Assembly (NCBI GenBank): GCA_025362315.1
Contig: JANYGP010000040.1
Location: 62,001 to 126,000 of the forward strand
Length of the DNA: 64,000 nt
Reading direction: 5' to 3'
Source: Polaromonas sp.
GTDB taxonomy: Bacteria; Pseudomonadota; Gammaproteobacteria; Burkholderiales; Burkholderiaceae_C
The notes below the pieces were generated by a model. It was given only the letters and a program-made list of their open reading frames with translations. It was not told the origin of the DNA and searched no databases. Made by a program: the position numbers and the translations under genes. This document shows positions 1-8,293 of this stretch, piece after piece (position 1 is the first letter of the stretch; each line of letters begins with the position of its first letter).

Positions 1-506
1 ATTGCAGCCCTTATTTTGTCAAAGTCTGGCCGGAAAGTGCCGGGTGTGAGCGCCACGCGAACCACAACACCGCCAGCCAGCTCAATGCCTGGCACATAAC
101 TGTCGTAACAAGGCTCCAGCACAATGACTTCATCTCCCGGGTGGACAACAGCCAGTATGGCCGTGATGATGGCCTGCGTTGCCCCAGCGGTCACGGTAAT
201 TTCAGTTGTCGGGTTGTAGGTGCGGCCATACAGTTTTTGCAGTTTGCCTGCGATGGCTTCGCGCAGCACTGGCACGCCCGGCATGGGCGGGTACTGGTTA
301 TGGCCTTTGAGCATGGCCGTGGTTACTGCGTTGATCAGCTCGGGATCGCAATCAAAATCCGGGAAGCCCTGGCCCAGATTGACTGCATCATGCTCAAGCG
401 CCAGAGCCGACATCACACTGAAAATGGTGGTTCCAACGGCTGGCAGCCGGGACGCAAGTGTGGGGGTGTGTTCAAGCACTGTGTTCATCGGGTTCATCAC
501 ATTCAT
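1..506 (-). CDS. Class I/II PLP-dependent aminotransferase (methionine aminotransferase-like), C-terminus cut off by window
   Basis: The reverse strand reads from about 506 off the left edge, giving roughly 168 residues of a fold-type I aminotransferase. Visible are the N-terminal segment LGQGFPDFD, the substrate-arm motif NQYPPMPGVPVLREAI and the cofactor-phosphate loop VTAGATQAI, all typical of the kynurenine/methionine aminotransferase (YbdL-like) group. The catalytic lysine lies outside the window. Three in-frame ATG codons (506, 497, 488) are possible starts and none has a good ribosome site; 488 gives the N-terminus closest to homologues as I remember them. It follows cysB by a few bases on the same strand, so co-transcription is likely. 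The substrate is inferred from family resemblance only. Confidence 0.8.
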   Translation of the reverse strand, partial: MNVMNPMNTVLEHTPTLASRLPAVGTTIFSVMSALALEHDAVNLGQGFPDFDCDPELINAVTTAMLKGHNQYPPMPGVPVLREAIAGKLQKLYGRTYNPTTEITVTAGATQAIITAILAVVHPGDEVIVLEPCYDSYVPGIELAGGVVVRVALTPGTFRPDFDKIRAA

Positions 507-513
507 CTGTCAA

Positions 514-1452
514 TTAAAAATCGTCCAGCAGGCCAGACATGGCTTTTTCAATCTGGCTACGGGTCAGATCGCTGCTGAGCAGCTCTGCAAATGTAAACAC
601 AAAGTTGCGAAGGTAAGCACTGCGCTTGAAAGCCACACGCGCGACATTGACACCAAACAGATGGCCCACAGGGATGGCAACCAGATCGTTGTTCGAGCCG
701 TCATCGCGAATCGCCATTTCAGCCAGCAGGCCCACTCCCAACCCAACCCTGACGTATGTTTTGATGACATCCGAGTCAATGGCTTCCAGGGCAATCCGGG
801 GTTGCAAATGCCTCGCTGCAAAAGCCTGGTCAATCTTGGTTCGGCCAGTGAAGGACGGGTGGTAGGTAATCAAAGGCTCCAGAGCCAGGTCTTCCAGGGA
901 AACATCGTTTTTGGTAGCCAGCGGGTGGTTGACTGGCAATACCAGCATGTGCTGCCATTCATAACAGGGTAGGGTGATCAGGTCAGCGTACTGCGTCAGT
1001 GATTCAGTAGCAATGCCAATTTCAGCGACTTCATCCAGCAGCATTTGCGCAACCTGATCCGGCGAGCCCTGGTGCAGGCTGACATTGACTTTTGGAAAGG
1101 CTTGCCGCAACCTGGCAATGGGTTGCGGCAGCACGTACCTGGCTTGGGTGTGCGTTGTTGCAATCGACAAGGTGCCGCTGTCCTGCTTGGAATACTGGTC
1201 CCCGATGCGCCGCAAATTACCCACTTCACGCATGATGAGGTCAATGCTCTTGAGCACGTGCGTCCCCGGCTCGGTGACCCGTTTCAGACGTTTGCCATGG
1301 CGGGCAAAAATCTCAATGCCAAGTTCTTCTTCCAGTTCAATAATGGCTTTGGACACACCCGGTTGGGACGTGTGCAGCGCCTTGGCTGTTTCGGTCAGGT
1401 TGAGGTTGCGCCGAATGGCTTCCTGGACAAATCTGAATTGATGAAGGTTCAT
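514..1452 (-). CDS. cysB: CysB-family LysR transcriptional regulator
   Basis: A 312-residue LysR-type regulator with an N-terminal winged helix-turn-helix (residues 1-60, including LHTSQPGVSKAI) and a periplasmic-binding-like effector domain from about residue 90. The opening MNLHQFRFVQEAIRRNLNL and the HTH are close to enterobacterial CysB, and length fits (about 324 in E. coli). CysB activates sulfate assimilation genes in response to N-acetylserine or O-acetylserine. It lies 18 bp after a CbiX-like chelatase on the same strand, which fits a link to sirohaem-dependent sulfite reduction. The paralogue Cbl cannot be excluded from sequence alone. Confidence 0.88.
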   Translation of the reverse strand: MNLHQFRFVQEAIRRNLNLTETAKALHTSQPGVSKAIIELEEELGIEIFARHGKRLKRVTEPGTHVLKSIDLIMREVGNLRRIGDQYSKQDSGTLSIATTHTQARYVLPQPIARLRQAFPKVNVSLHQGSPDQVAQMLLDEVAEIGIATESLTQYADLITLPCYEWQHMLVLPVNHPLATKNDVSLEDLALEPLITYHPSFTGRTKIDQAFAARHLQPRIALEAIDSDVIKTYVRVGLGVGLLAEMAIRDDGSNNDLVAIPVGHLFGVNVARVAFKRSAYLRNFVFTFAELLSSDLTRSQIEKAMSGLLDDF

Positions 1453-1470
1453 GGGCTTGGGGTGTTGCTG

Positions 1471-1845
1471 TCACGTCGTTACATGCGGGGCCAGGGCAAT
1501 GTCTGCCATCAACTCAATCAGGGCATTGTTTTCGCCAACGGTGGGCAAAAGCTCAAAGCCATTGGCGGGGTGAGCCGCCCGGATTTGCGCCATCAACAGC
1601 GGCAAGTCCTCCCGTGCATGCTTTCCGACGCCTAAAAATAACGGCAACACCCTTACATTACGGGCGCCAGCAGCTATCAAATCAGAAGCAGCTTCCTGCA
1701 GGGTCGGAGCGCACAGCTCAAGGTAAGCGCAGCGCACCAGCGCTTTTGGATCACGTTTGAGCATGCGCGCTGCAACGGCTTCAATTGGCAGCCGCCACAG
1801 CGAATCACGCGAGCCATGTGCAAAAAGAACAATGCCAGTTGTCAT
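1471..1845 (-). CDS. Short CbiX/SirB-type sirohydrochlorin chelatase
   Basis: This 124-residue protein matches the single-domain CbiX family that inserts metal into sirohydrochlorin. The two metal-binding histidines expected for the family are seen at H10 (FAHGSRD) and H76 (GVGKHARED). In bacteria with assimilatory sulfite reductase, such short chelatases are thought to supply ferrochelatase activity for sirohaem; the neighbouring cysB supports that role. The alternative is cobalt insertion for cobalamin, but no cob genes are nearby. The coding stretch for residues 53-68 resembles the dispersed repeat described elsewhere in this annotation. Confidence 0.8.
   Translation of the reverse strand: MTTGIVLFAHGSRDSLWRLPIEAVAARMLKRDPKALVRCAYLELCAPTLQEAASDLIAAGARNVRVLPLFLGVGKHAREDLPLLMAQIRAAHPANGFELLPTVGENNALIELMADIALAPHVTT
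1643..1689 (-). repeat. Possible dispersed repeat copy inside the CbiX-like gene
   Basis: Read on the minus strand this segment aligns end to end with the copy inside livG (shared TATAGCT/GATAGCT block followed by GCGCCCGTA). It is in the same reading frame as the livG and boxC copies, starting with a GCT alanine codon at residue 53. Because the encoded peptide ASDLIAAGARN is also normal for CbiX proteins, chance similarity or conversion of a native stretch cannot be ruled out. Confidence 0.4.
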
Positions 1846-1869
1846 GTGTTTTGAATTTGATTTGTAATG

Positions 1870-3075
1870 TCAGCGTCTCAGAACCAGCCAGCCAAAAGCA
1901 CCCAGTGAAATAGCCATGTACAGCAAGCCGGGTGTAGCTGCCGCCAGCCAGGGTTGCCAGTTTTGCAGGTTGCCAATATAGCCAAAAACATTGTTCAAAA
2001 GGAAAAAGCTGATCCCAATCATCACTCCGGCAAATACATAAGTGGCGATGCCGCCCGAGCGAAAGTGCAGGTAGGCAAATGGCAATGCCAGGATTACCAT
2101 GACAAGACAACTCAGTGGGTAAAAAACTTTTTTCCAGAACTCGATTTCATATCTCTGAGCCGTTTGGGCGTTGGCGTCCAGGTGCCGGATGTAGTGAAAC
2201 AAATCCAGCGTGCCCATGCGTTCAGGTTTGAGCAACGCCACCGAGACCATTTCTTCGGTAATTTCCGTTGGCCAGCGAAAGTTTTCAGTCTTGGCACGAA
2301 CAACACCTGCAGTTTGGGATGCGGCAGATGTTGACTTTGCTGCGGCTGAAATTGAAGTTGAAGTTGAAGGCACAGCAGCAGCCGCAGTTGCGCCAGCTAC
2401 GGTGAATTCCACGCGTTCAGCATCTTTTAACACCCACGATCCGTCATCACCAAAGCTTGCCATCGGTGCCTTGAGGGTCAGCGCCAGCAAACCCTTGCTG
2501 TCAAAACCAAATATCTGTATGCCAAGCATTTCATTTCGGGATGAAAGAGTTTTTACATTGACAACATAGCTGCTGTCATCGTGCTTTTCTTTCAGCCAGG
2601 CTCCGGTTTGCCCGACGGTGACTGTGCCCTGGTACCTGGCCTTGAGAAGCTGTGCGGCGCGTTCGCTCAGAGGGGCCAGATAATCACCGATCAAAAAACT
2701 CAAAACAACAAAAAAAGCGCCAAGCCACAGCAGCAACTTCAAAGCCCGCCAGGGGTCCAGCCCACTGGTTCGCAAAATTGTGTATTCAGAGCTTTGGGCC
2801 AGACGGGCCATCACGAAAATCGTGCCGATCAGCACTGAAATTGGCAGCAGTTCATACAAGTGATTGGGTATCAGCAAGCCTACGTAGAGGAGTGCGTGCC
2901 TGATTTGATAAATATCACGGGCGGTGGGCAAGCTGGCTGGCAAGCCGTTGTTTTTGCCCAAAAACTGCAGTTCATCGACCAGGTCAAAAAAGAAAAACAA
3001 TGCCAAAAAACCAAGCGCTACCATGCCAATTGAGGCCAGCACTTCCCCGTAAACCAGCCTGCGAATGGTTTTCAT
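1870..3075 (-). CDS. lptG: LPS export ABC transporter permease LptG
   Basis: A 401-residue inner-membrane protein starting MKTIRRLVYGEV, with helices near residues 10-35, 60-85, 100-125 and three more after residue 300, flanking a periplasmic domain. This is the LptG architecture of the LptB2FGC complex that extracts LPS and passes it to the periplasmic bridge. The start at 3075 is chosen because its ATG overlaps the lptF stop (ATGA) and matches the family N-terminus; upstream in-frame sequence is lptF DNA. Residues about 228-258 form an Ala/Ser/Thr-rich stretch (AAAVPSTSTSISAAAKSTSA) in the periplasmic domain that looks like an insertion. Confidence 0.92.
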   Translation of the reverse strand: MKTIRRLVYGEVLASIGMVALGFLALFFFFDLVDELQFLGKNNGLPASLPTARDIYQIRHALLYVGLLIPNHLYELLPISVLIGTIFVMARLAQSSEYTILRTSGLDPWRALKLLLWLGAFFVVLSFLIGDYLAPLSERAAQLLKARYQGTVTVGQTGAWLKEKHDDSSYVVNVKTLSSRNEMLGIQIFGFDSKGLLALTLKAPMASFGDDGSWVLKDAERVEFTVAGATAAAAVPSTSTSISAAAKSTSAASQTAGVVRAKTENFRWPTEITEEMVSVALLKPERMGTLDLFHYIRHLDANAQTAQRYEIEFWKKVFYPLSCLVMVILALPFAYLHFRSGGIATYVFAGVMIGISFFLLNNVFGYIGNLQNWQPWLAAATPGLLYMAISLGAFGWLVLRR

Positions 3076-4196
3076 GTCTCGCCCCCGGCAGTCCTGCGGC
3101 GACCTGTTGACTTTGCCTGCAGGACCGATCGCAAAGTCCAGTTGGTATGACGTTTTGCCAACCACAACAAGCCCAAAATCAGGCACCCACCGTGCAGCAA
3201 CACCAGCAAGGCGCCAAAGCTGACAAGTCCGCTGAACACCCAGCTTTGCCCCAGATTGACCAGATTGTTGTAAACCATGAAAGCCAGTATGGCAAACACC
3301 AGGCTGCCGCTGCGACCACGGCGCGGATTGGCGTCGGTAATTGCCAGTGCCAGCACAACAAAATTGACTGCCGCCAGACCCAGGCCCAGCCGCCAGGCCA
3401 GCTCACCCAGATTGGCACGGGTCGGCGTTTCAATCAATGTTGGCACGGCCATCAGCTTGGCATCCCGCATATCGGGATTGACGGAAGCAGACGTGCCAGT
3501 ATTGCTGCCATATTCTTTGAAATTGCTGATTTTCAGCGCCGACTTGCCATTCTCATTTTCCAGTCGCTGACCATTTTCCAGAATCAGTACCTGCTTGTCG
3601 GATCTCAGCTCAATGCGCCCAGAACGCGCTGTGGTCACAGAGTTTTTGCCGTTTTCATTGGCTGCGATAAAGACGTTGTTGCTTGATCTTTGTTCAGCCT
3701 TGGTATCGCGGTCAATGAAAAAAACCCGATTGCCACTGGACGATTCCTGAAACTGACCCGGCGAAATGCGGTCAATGTCACTGCGGTTGCCAAAGCTTTC
3801 CTGCATGCTTTTGGTTTGCTGGTTTGTCCACGGCCACACAAACAAGGCACTCAAAAAAATGATCAGCAACACAGGCCAGGCAAAGCGAAACAGAGGCGAC
3901 AAAAAACTTGTCAAACTGCGGCCACTGCTCATCCACACCACCATTTCGCTGTCCCGATACATTCGCGTCAAGGTGCTGACCAGTGCAATGAACAGCGACA
4001 AAGTCAGGATGGTGGGCAAGCGGCCCAGTGCGGCGTAGGACATGAACAACATCACATCTTGCGGGCTGATGATGCCGCGGGATGCCTGGCCCAAAGTCCG
4101 AATCAGCACGATCGTCAGCACGATGGTGATCAAGACCACAAACGTGGCGCCAAAACTGCGGGCCAGTTCTCGGCGAATGGAAGATTGGAATAACAT
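3072..4196 (-). CDS. lptF: LPS export ABC transporter permease LptF
   Basis: A 374-residue membrane protein with an N-terminal helix at about residues 14-36 (SFGATFVVLITIVLTIVLI), further helices around 55-75 and 100-120, a periplasmic jelly-roll region and three C-terminal helices. It pairs with LptG in the LPS transporter. The gene overlaps lptG by four bases and is divergent from pepA across about 50 bp, the same lptF/pepA arrangement known from E. coli. The first methionine (4196) is used because the transmembrane segment follows at the expected distance. Confidence 0.92.
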   Translation of the reverse strand: MLFQSSIRRELARSFGATFVVLITIVLTIVLIRTLGQASRGIISPQDVMLFMSYAALGRLPTILTLSLFIALVSTLTRMYRDSEMVVWMSSGRSLTSFLSPLFRFAWPVLLIIFLSALFVWPWTNQQTKSMQESFGNRSDIDRISPGQFQESSSGNRVFFIDRDTKAEQRSSNNVFIAANENGKNSVTTARSGRIELRSDKQVLILENGQRLENENGKSALKISNFKEYGSNTGTSASVNPDMRDAKLMAVPTLIETPTRANLGELAWRLGLGLAAVNFVVLALAITDANPRRGRSGSLVFAILAFMVYNNLVNLGQSWVFSGLVSFGALLVLLHGGCLILGLLWLAKRHTNWTLRSVLQAKSTGRRRTAGGET

Positions 4197-4248
4197 GGAC
4201 AGAGCGCGGGACTTGACGGCTTAACTTTTGACGAAACAAACACAGATT

Positions 4249-5775
4249 ATGGACTTTCAACTTAAAGCTTTAACAGCTTCGCAGCTTTGCATTGAAAAAT
4301 GTGATGCGCTGGTTGTGCTGGTGGCCCAAGACAGCCTTCCAGCAGGCGCGTCGGCTACCCTGATCGGCAAAATGACAGACCATGCCGTGGCTGCAGGCGA
4401 CCTTGAAGCCAAGCCAGGCAAATGTTTAAGCAGCTACCGGGCGCCTGGCCTGGCTGCAACGCGCCTGGTGCTGGTGGGCATGGGAGACGCAAGCGCCAAA
4501 AACGTGCGTGTGGCAGTTACTGCTGCCATCAACCTGCTGAAAAATACCAACGTCAAACGTGTTGTACTCAGCGCAGGACCGAATCCGGTAGCGGCCAGCA
4601 CGGTACGCACCATGGTGACGGCCTGCAGCGACGCTGCATACACTTACACAACCACCAAATCCAAGCCGGGACAGTCCGGGTTCGAGCACATTGTGATTGC
4701 CGCATCGGACGTTGCCACGGTCCAGGCTTCTTTTGATTTGGGAGTTGCCCTCCATCATGGTGTTGGCCTGGCCAAGGAGTGGGCCAATCGCCCAGCCAAT
4801 TACGCAACCCCTGCAATGCTTGCAGATGCTGCCAAAAAGTTAGGCAAGTTACCCAAAATCAAGGTGGACATTTTTGGCCCTAAAGAAGTTGCCAAACTGG
4901 GCATGGGCTCATTCATGGCAGTCGCTCAGGGATCACGTGAGCCCTTGCGTTTCATTGCCCTGCATTACCACGGCGGGGCCAAATCCGATGCGCCAACCGT
5001 TTTGATAGGCAAAGGCATCACCTTCGACACGGGCGGCATATCGATCAAACCTTCAGCCGAAATGGATGAGATGAAGTTTGACATGTGTGGTGCTGCCAGC
5101 GTGCTGGGTGTGTTCAGAACACTGGCTGAGCTCAAACCCACCATCAATGTCGTCGGCTTGATTCCTGCGTGTGAAAACATGCCGGATGGGCTTGCCATCA
5201 AGCCTGGCGACGTGGTGACCAGCATGAGCGGGCAAACCATTGAAATACTGAACACCGATGCCGAAGGCCGTCTGGTGCTGTGCGACGCACTGACTTATGC
5301 AGAACGCTTCAAGCCGCTTGCGGTGATAGACATTGCCACATTGACGGGTGCCTGCGTCGTGGCGCTGGGTGGCGTGCGCAGTGGCTTGTTTTCAAGCAAC
5401 GATGCTCTGGCCAATGCCTTGATCAACGCAGGTGAAACTGCGTCAGATCTGTGCTGGCGCATGCCGCTGGACGACGACTACGCTGAAGGTTTGAAAACCA
5501 ATTTTGCAGACGTTGCCAATGTCGGTGGACGGGCCGGCGGCGCTGTGACAGCTGCCAAATTCTTGCAGCGGTTCACTGCCAAATTTTCCTGGGCGCATCT
5601 GGACATTGCAGGCACTGCCTGGAAGAGCGGTGCTGCCAAGGGTGCCACAGGCAGGCCTGTTGGCTTGCTGGTTGATTATTTATTGGGGCAAGCTGCCGGG
5701 CAGTCGGTGCCAGCCACATCAGCTACATCAACCACACCGGGCAAACCCGTCAAGTCGCGTATTCGCCGGACATGA
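4249..5775 (+). CDS. pepA: Leucyl aminopeptidase PepA (M17)
   Basis: A 508-residue cytosolic M17 aminopeptidase that removes N-terminal residues from peptides using two metal ions. The family signature NTDAEGRL is at about residues 335-342, and the metal/catalytic lysine region GKGITFDTGG at 254-263. The ATG at 4249 starts MDFQLKALTA, which fits homologues; an in-frame TTG at 4228 would only add seven residues. The C-terminus has a short Ser/Thr/Ala tail. It overlaps holC by ATGA, as in many proteobacteria where pepA and holC are adjacent. Confidence 0.94.
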   Translation: MDFQLKALTASQLCIEKCDALVVLVAQDSLPAGASATLIGKMTDHAVAAGDLEAKPGKCLSSYRAPGLAATRLVLVGMGDASAKNVRVAVTAAINLLKNTNVKRVVLSAGPNPVAASTVRTMVTACSDAAYTYTTTKSKPGQSGFEHIVIAASDVATVQASFDLGVALHHGVGLAKEWANRPANYATPAMLADAAKKLGKLPKIKVDIFGPKEVAKLGMGSFMAVAQGSREPLRFIALHYHGGAKSDAPTVLIGKGITFDTGGISIKPSAEMDEMKFDMCGAASVLGVFRTLAELKPTINVVGLIPACENMPDGLAIKPGDVVTSMSGQTIEILNTDAEGRLVLCDALTYAERFKPLAVIDIATLTGACVVALGGVRSGLFSSNDALANALINAGETASDLCWRMPLDDDYAEGLKTNFADVANVGGRAGGAVTAAKFLQRFTAKFSWAHLDIAGTAWKSGAAKGATGRPVGLLVDYLLGQAAGQSVPATSATSTTPGKPVKSRIRRT

Positions 5776-6212
5776 CCGCTGTTGAGTTTCATGTCAATCA
5801 GCCTGACAAGCTGCATTACGTCTGCCGTTTGCTGCGCAAGGCGTATCGTGCAGGTGCCAACATGGTCGTTACTGCAGAACAATCACTGCTTGATGCGCTG
5901 GACCCATTGTTGTGGCAATTTTCTGCAACTGAATTTGTGCCGCACTGCAGTTTTCAAAGTCCGGCGCTTACCCTGGCAGCCACGCCGATTGTGCTGACAA
6001 CCGAGCTGGACAAATGCGGTTTCAGTCAGGTGCTGATCAACTTCGGCCAAAGTGTTGCGTCGGGTTTTGAGCGATTTGAGCGCGTTATTGAAGTCGCTTC
6101 CATCCTGGACAGTGACCTCCAGGCAGCGCGAGTCCGGTGGAAGTATTACCAGGAACGTGGCTACCCATTGAAACGGCACGAGGCCGTTGCCATTGATTCA
6201 AAAGCCGCATGA
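5772..6212 (+). CDS. holC: DNA polymerase III chi subunit HolC
   Basis: A 146-residue protein with the chi-subunit pattern: an opening strand VEFHVNQPDKLHYVCRLLRKAY, then LDPLLWQF and FVPHC. Chi links the clamp-loader psi subunit to single-strand binding protein. The gene is translationally coupled at both ends (ATGA overlaps with pepA and with the following small gene), so the three form one operon. The pepA-holC adjacency is well known in gamma- and betaproteobacteria and supports the call. Confidence 0.9.
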   Translation: MTAVEFHVNQPDKLHYVCRLLRKAYRAGANMVVTAEQSLLDALDPLLWQFSATEFVPHCSFQSPALTLAATPIVLTTELDKCGFSQVLINFGQSVASGFERFERVIEVASILDSDLQAARVRWKYYQERGYPLKRHEAVAIDSKAA

Positions 6213-6514
6213 CCCATCCGACTGTTCCGCCGCGATTTGTTCCTACCCTGACCGACGTGTTTGAACCACCGCTGCCGGGCGACAACCGCCTGCTAGCTGG
6301 GTCCCTGCCACCAGCCCTGCAGATGGAAGAACAGATGTTTCACCGCGTGATGCAGCGGGTGGATGTCGTTCTGGACAGGCGGCTGCGCGAGGCATTGGGG
6401 CAAGTCATCCTGGCGCAAACGCAAAATCTGGTGCCTTTGCTGCGGGAAGAAATTGAGCTGGTTGTGCGCGAGGCTGTTAGCCAGGCGATTGCCCAAGAGT
6501 TGCCGACTGACTGA
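6209..6514 (+). CDS. Small conserved protein downstream of holC (DUF2486-like), function unknown
   Basis: A 101-residue protein with a proline-rich start (residues 1-35, including RFVPTLTDVFEPPLPGD) and a helical C-terminal half rich in Leu, Glu and Arg (MQRVDVVLDRRLREALGQVI). It overlaps the holC stop codon by ATGA, which makes it very likely to be translated with holC. I recall a family of uncharacterised proteins in this position in Burkholderiales, but the family assignment is tentative. No catalytic motif or membrane segment is visible; the C-terminal half could form an amphipathic or coiled helix. Confidence 0.65.
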   Translation: MTHPTVPPRFVPTLTDVFEPPLPGDNRLLAGSLPPALQMEEQMFHRVMQRVDVVLDRRLREALGQVILAQTQNLVPLLREEIELVVREAVSQAIAQELPTD

Positions 6515-6701
6515 AACAACCAATTTCCAGCGTTCTCCAGCATCATTTAGCTTTCCTGGCAATTTCACAGGCAGCTTTAGCAATATCGTATGGTGAAAAG
6601 CGCCCATGCTGCAGCGCACAAAAATTTCTCAATACAAGAAATTTAATTTCTCATTGCGAAATTAAATCCATAAGTTGTTGATTTTATTCATTTAAATAAA
6701 T

Positions 6702-6717
6702 TGTCTTATATAAGACA
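6702..6717. promoter_or_regulatory. Perfect 16-bp palindrome upstream of isocitrate lyase (candidate operator 1)
   Basis: TGTCTTATATAAGACA is a perfect palindrome in a very AT-rich leader upstream of aceA. It shares GTCTT-N4-AAGAC half-sites with a second palindrome 29 bp further on. Symmetric sites of this kind are typical of dimeric repressors such as GntR-family proteins; the regulator is not identified. Confidence 0.6.
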
Positions 6718-6730
6718 TAAGAGATAAATT

Positions 6731-6746
6731 AGTCTTGTAGAAGACT
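6731..6746. promoter_or_regulatory. Second inverted repeat upstream of isocitrate lyase (candidate operator 2)
   Basis: AGTCTTGTAGAAGACT has perfect 6-bp arms around a 4-bp centre and repeats the GTCTT-N4-AAGAC half-sites of the palindrome at 6702-6717. Centre-to-centre distance is 29 bp, close to three helical turns, which would put two bound dimers on nearly the same face of the DNA. Confidence 0.55.
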
Positions 6747-6807
6747 TAAAATTTGGATGTCTAAATCTTCTTTTACTTTTGATTTCACCTTACCGACGGA
6801 GCTCACC

Positions 6808-8127
6808 ATGCCCAAAATCCTGAATGACCCATTGACACGAGACCAGCAAATCGCAGCCCTTGAAAAAGACTGGGCCACAAATCCTCGCTGGAAGGGCATC
6901 AAGCGAGGTTACAGCGCAGCTGACGTGGTGCGCCTGCGCGGCTCGTTTCATATTGAGCACACTCTGGCCCGCCGTGGCGCTGAAAAGTTGTGGGACCTGG
7001 TGCATTCAGAGCCTTACGTCAATTGTCTGGGCGCATTGACAGGCGGTCAGGCCATGCAGCAGGTCAAGGCTGGCGTCAAAGCCATTTACCTGTCGGGCTG
7101 GCAAGTCGCTGCAGACAACAACAGCTACGCTTCGATGTACCCTGACCAGTCGCTGTACCCGGTTGACTCCGTGCCCACTGTTGTTGAGCGCATCAACAAC
7201 ACGTTTCGCCGTGCCGATGAAATCCAGCACTCCAAAGGCATCGACGCTGGCGACAAGGGCTATATCGACAACTTTGCGCCCATCGTGGCCGATGCTGAAG
7301 CCGGTTTTGGCGGCGTGCTCAATGCGTTTGAGTTGATGAAAGCCATGATCAAGGCCGGTGCGGCAGGTGTTCACTTTGAAGACCAGCTGGCATCCGTCAA
7401 AAAATGCGGCCACATGGGCGGCAAAGTGTTGGTGCCTACGGCCGAGGCCTGCCAAAAACTCATCGCTGCCCGTATGGCGGCTGACGTATGCGGCGTACCC
7501 ACTTTGGTGATTGCCCGTACCGACGCAGAAGCCGCCGACCTGCTGACCAGCGACTACGACGCGAACGACAAGCCCTTCATCACCGGTGAACGTACCGCTG
7601 AAGGCTTTTACAAAACCCGCAAAGGCATGGACCAAGCCATCAGCCGTGCTGTTGCTTACGCACATTACGCTGACTTGGTGTGGTGCGAAACCGGCACGCC
7701 TGACCTTGAATTCGCCAAGAAGTTCGCAGACGCGGTGCATGCCGTTCACCCCGGCAAAATGCTGGCTTACAACTGCTCGCCATCGTTTAACTGGAAGAAA
7801 AACCTCGACAACGCAACCATTGCCAAGTTCCAGAAAGAACTCGGCGCCATGGGCTACAAGTACCAGTTCATCACGCTGGCTGGCATCCATTCTATGTGGT
7901 ACAACATGTTTGACCTGGCGCAAGACTACGTTGCACGCGGCATGACGGCTTATGTTGAAAAGGTGCAAGAACCAGAATTTGCAGCTAGAGACCGTGGCTA
8001 CACCTTCGTGTCGCACCAGCAGGAAGTCGGCACCGGTTACTTCGACGAAGTGACCACTGTGATTCAGGGCGGCAAGTCAAGCGTGACGGCGCTGACAGGC
8101 TCGACTGAAGAAGAGCAATTTCATTGA
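6808..8127 (+). CDS. aceA: Isocitrate lyase
   Basis: A 439-residue isocitrate lyase that splits isocitrate into glyoxylate and succinate, the first step of the glyoxylate shunt used during growth on acetate, fatty acids or aromatic compounds. The catalytic loop KKCGHMGG is at about residues 198-205, and the opening [15 protein letters not shown] is typical. I chose the ATG at 6808 because GGAG lies 6-7 bases upstream; an in-frame ATG at 6757 would add 17 residues but has no clear ribosome site. Two related palindromes at 6702-6746 probably control it. Malate synthase is not in the window. Confidence 0.93.
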   Translation: MPKILNDPLTRDQQIAALEKDWATNPRWKGIKRGYSAADVVRLRGSFHIEHTLARRGAEKLWDLVHSEPYVNCLGALTGGQAMQQVKAGVKAIYLSGWQVAADNNSYASMYPDQSLYPVDSVPTVVERINNTFRRADEIQHSKGIDAGDKGYIDNFAPIVADAEAGFGGVLNAFELMKAMIKAGAAGVHFEDQLASVKKCGHMGGKVLVPTAEACQKLIAARMAADVCGVPTLVIARTDAEAADLLTSDYDANDKPFITGERTAEGFYKTRKGMDQAISRAVAYAHYADLVWCETGTPDLEFAKKFADAVHAVHPGKMLAYNCSPSFNWKKNLDNATIAKFQKELGAMGYKYQFITLAGIHSMWYNMFDLAQDYVARGMTAYVEKVQEPEFAARDRGYTFVSHQQEVGTGYFDEVTTVIQGGKSSVTALTGSTEEEQFH

Positions 8128-8162
8128 TTTGCAACGGTTTCAAAAACTGAACACAGCGTTAT

Positions 8163-8206
8163 GCTTTTGATAGCAACCTGCCCGCACAGTGTGAGCATGC
8201 GGAGGC
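8163..8206 (+). repeat. Degenerate copy of the dispersed ~48-bp repeat, after aceA
   Basis: The order GCTTTTGATAGC, CCTGCCCGCACA, then GGAGGC at the end matches the family consensus with mismatches, most like the copy at 26936-26980. The segment includes arms ACCTGCC (8176-8182) and GGCAGGT (8204-8210) that can pair, so it may also act as a transcript-end hairpin for aceA. Confidence 0.45.
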
Positions 8207-8222
8207 AGGTGCGAACCGGCTA

Positions 8223-8245
8223 GACGCGCAGCGTTAAAGCGCGTC
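8223..8245 (+). terminator. Hairpin downstream of aceA (weak terminator candidate)
   Basis: Perfect 7-bp arms GACGCGC and GCGCGTC surround a 9-base loop. There is no T-run after it, so intrinsic termination is uncertain; it may instead protect the aceA transcript end. Confidence 0.35.
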
Positions 8246-8293
8246 GGCAGTCGTTCACTGCTTCTTGATCCAATCATAAGAAAAACCGAAGCG

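Noticed and set aside
7006-8016. Long minus-strand frame (336 codons) opposite isocitrate lyase
   Set aside because: It is an antisense shadow of a strongly conserved gene; its Cys/His/Val-rich composition is an artefact of codon bias on the other strand.
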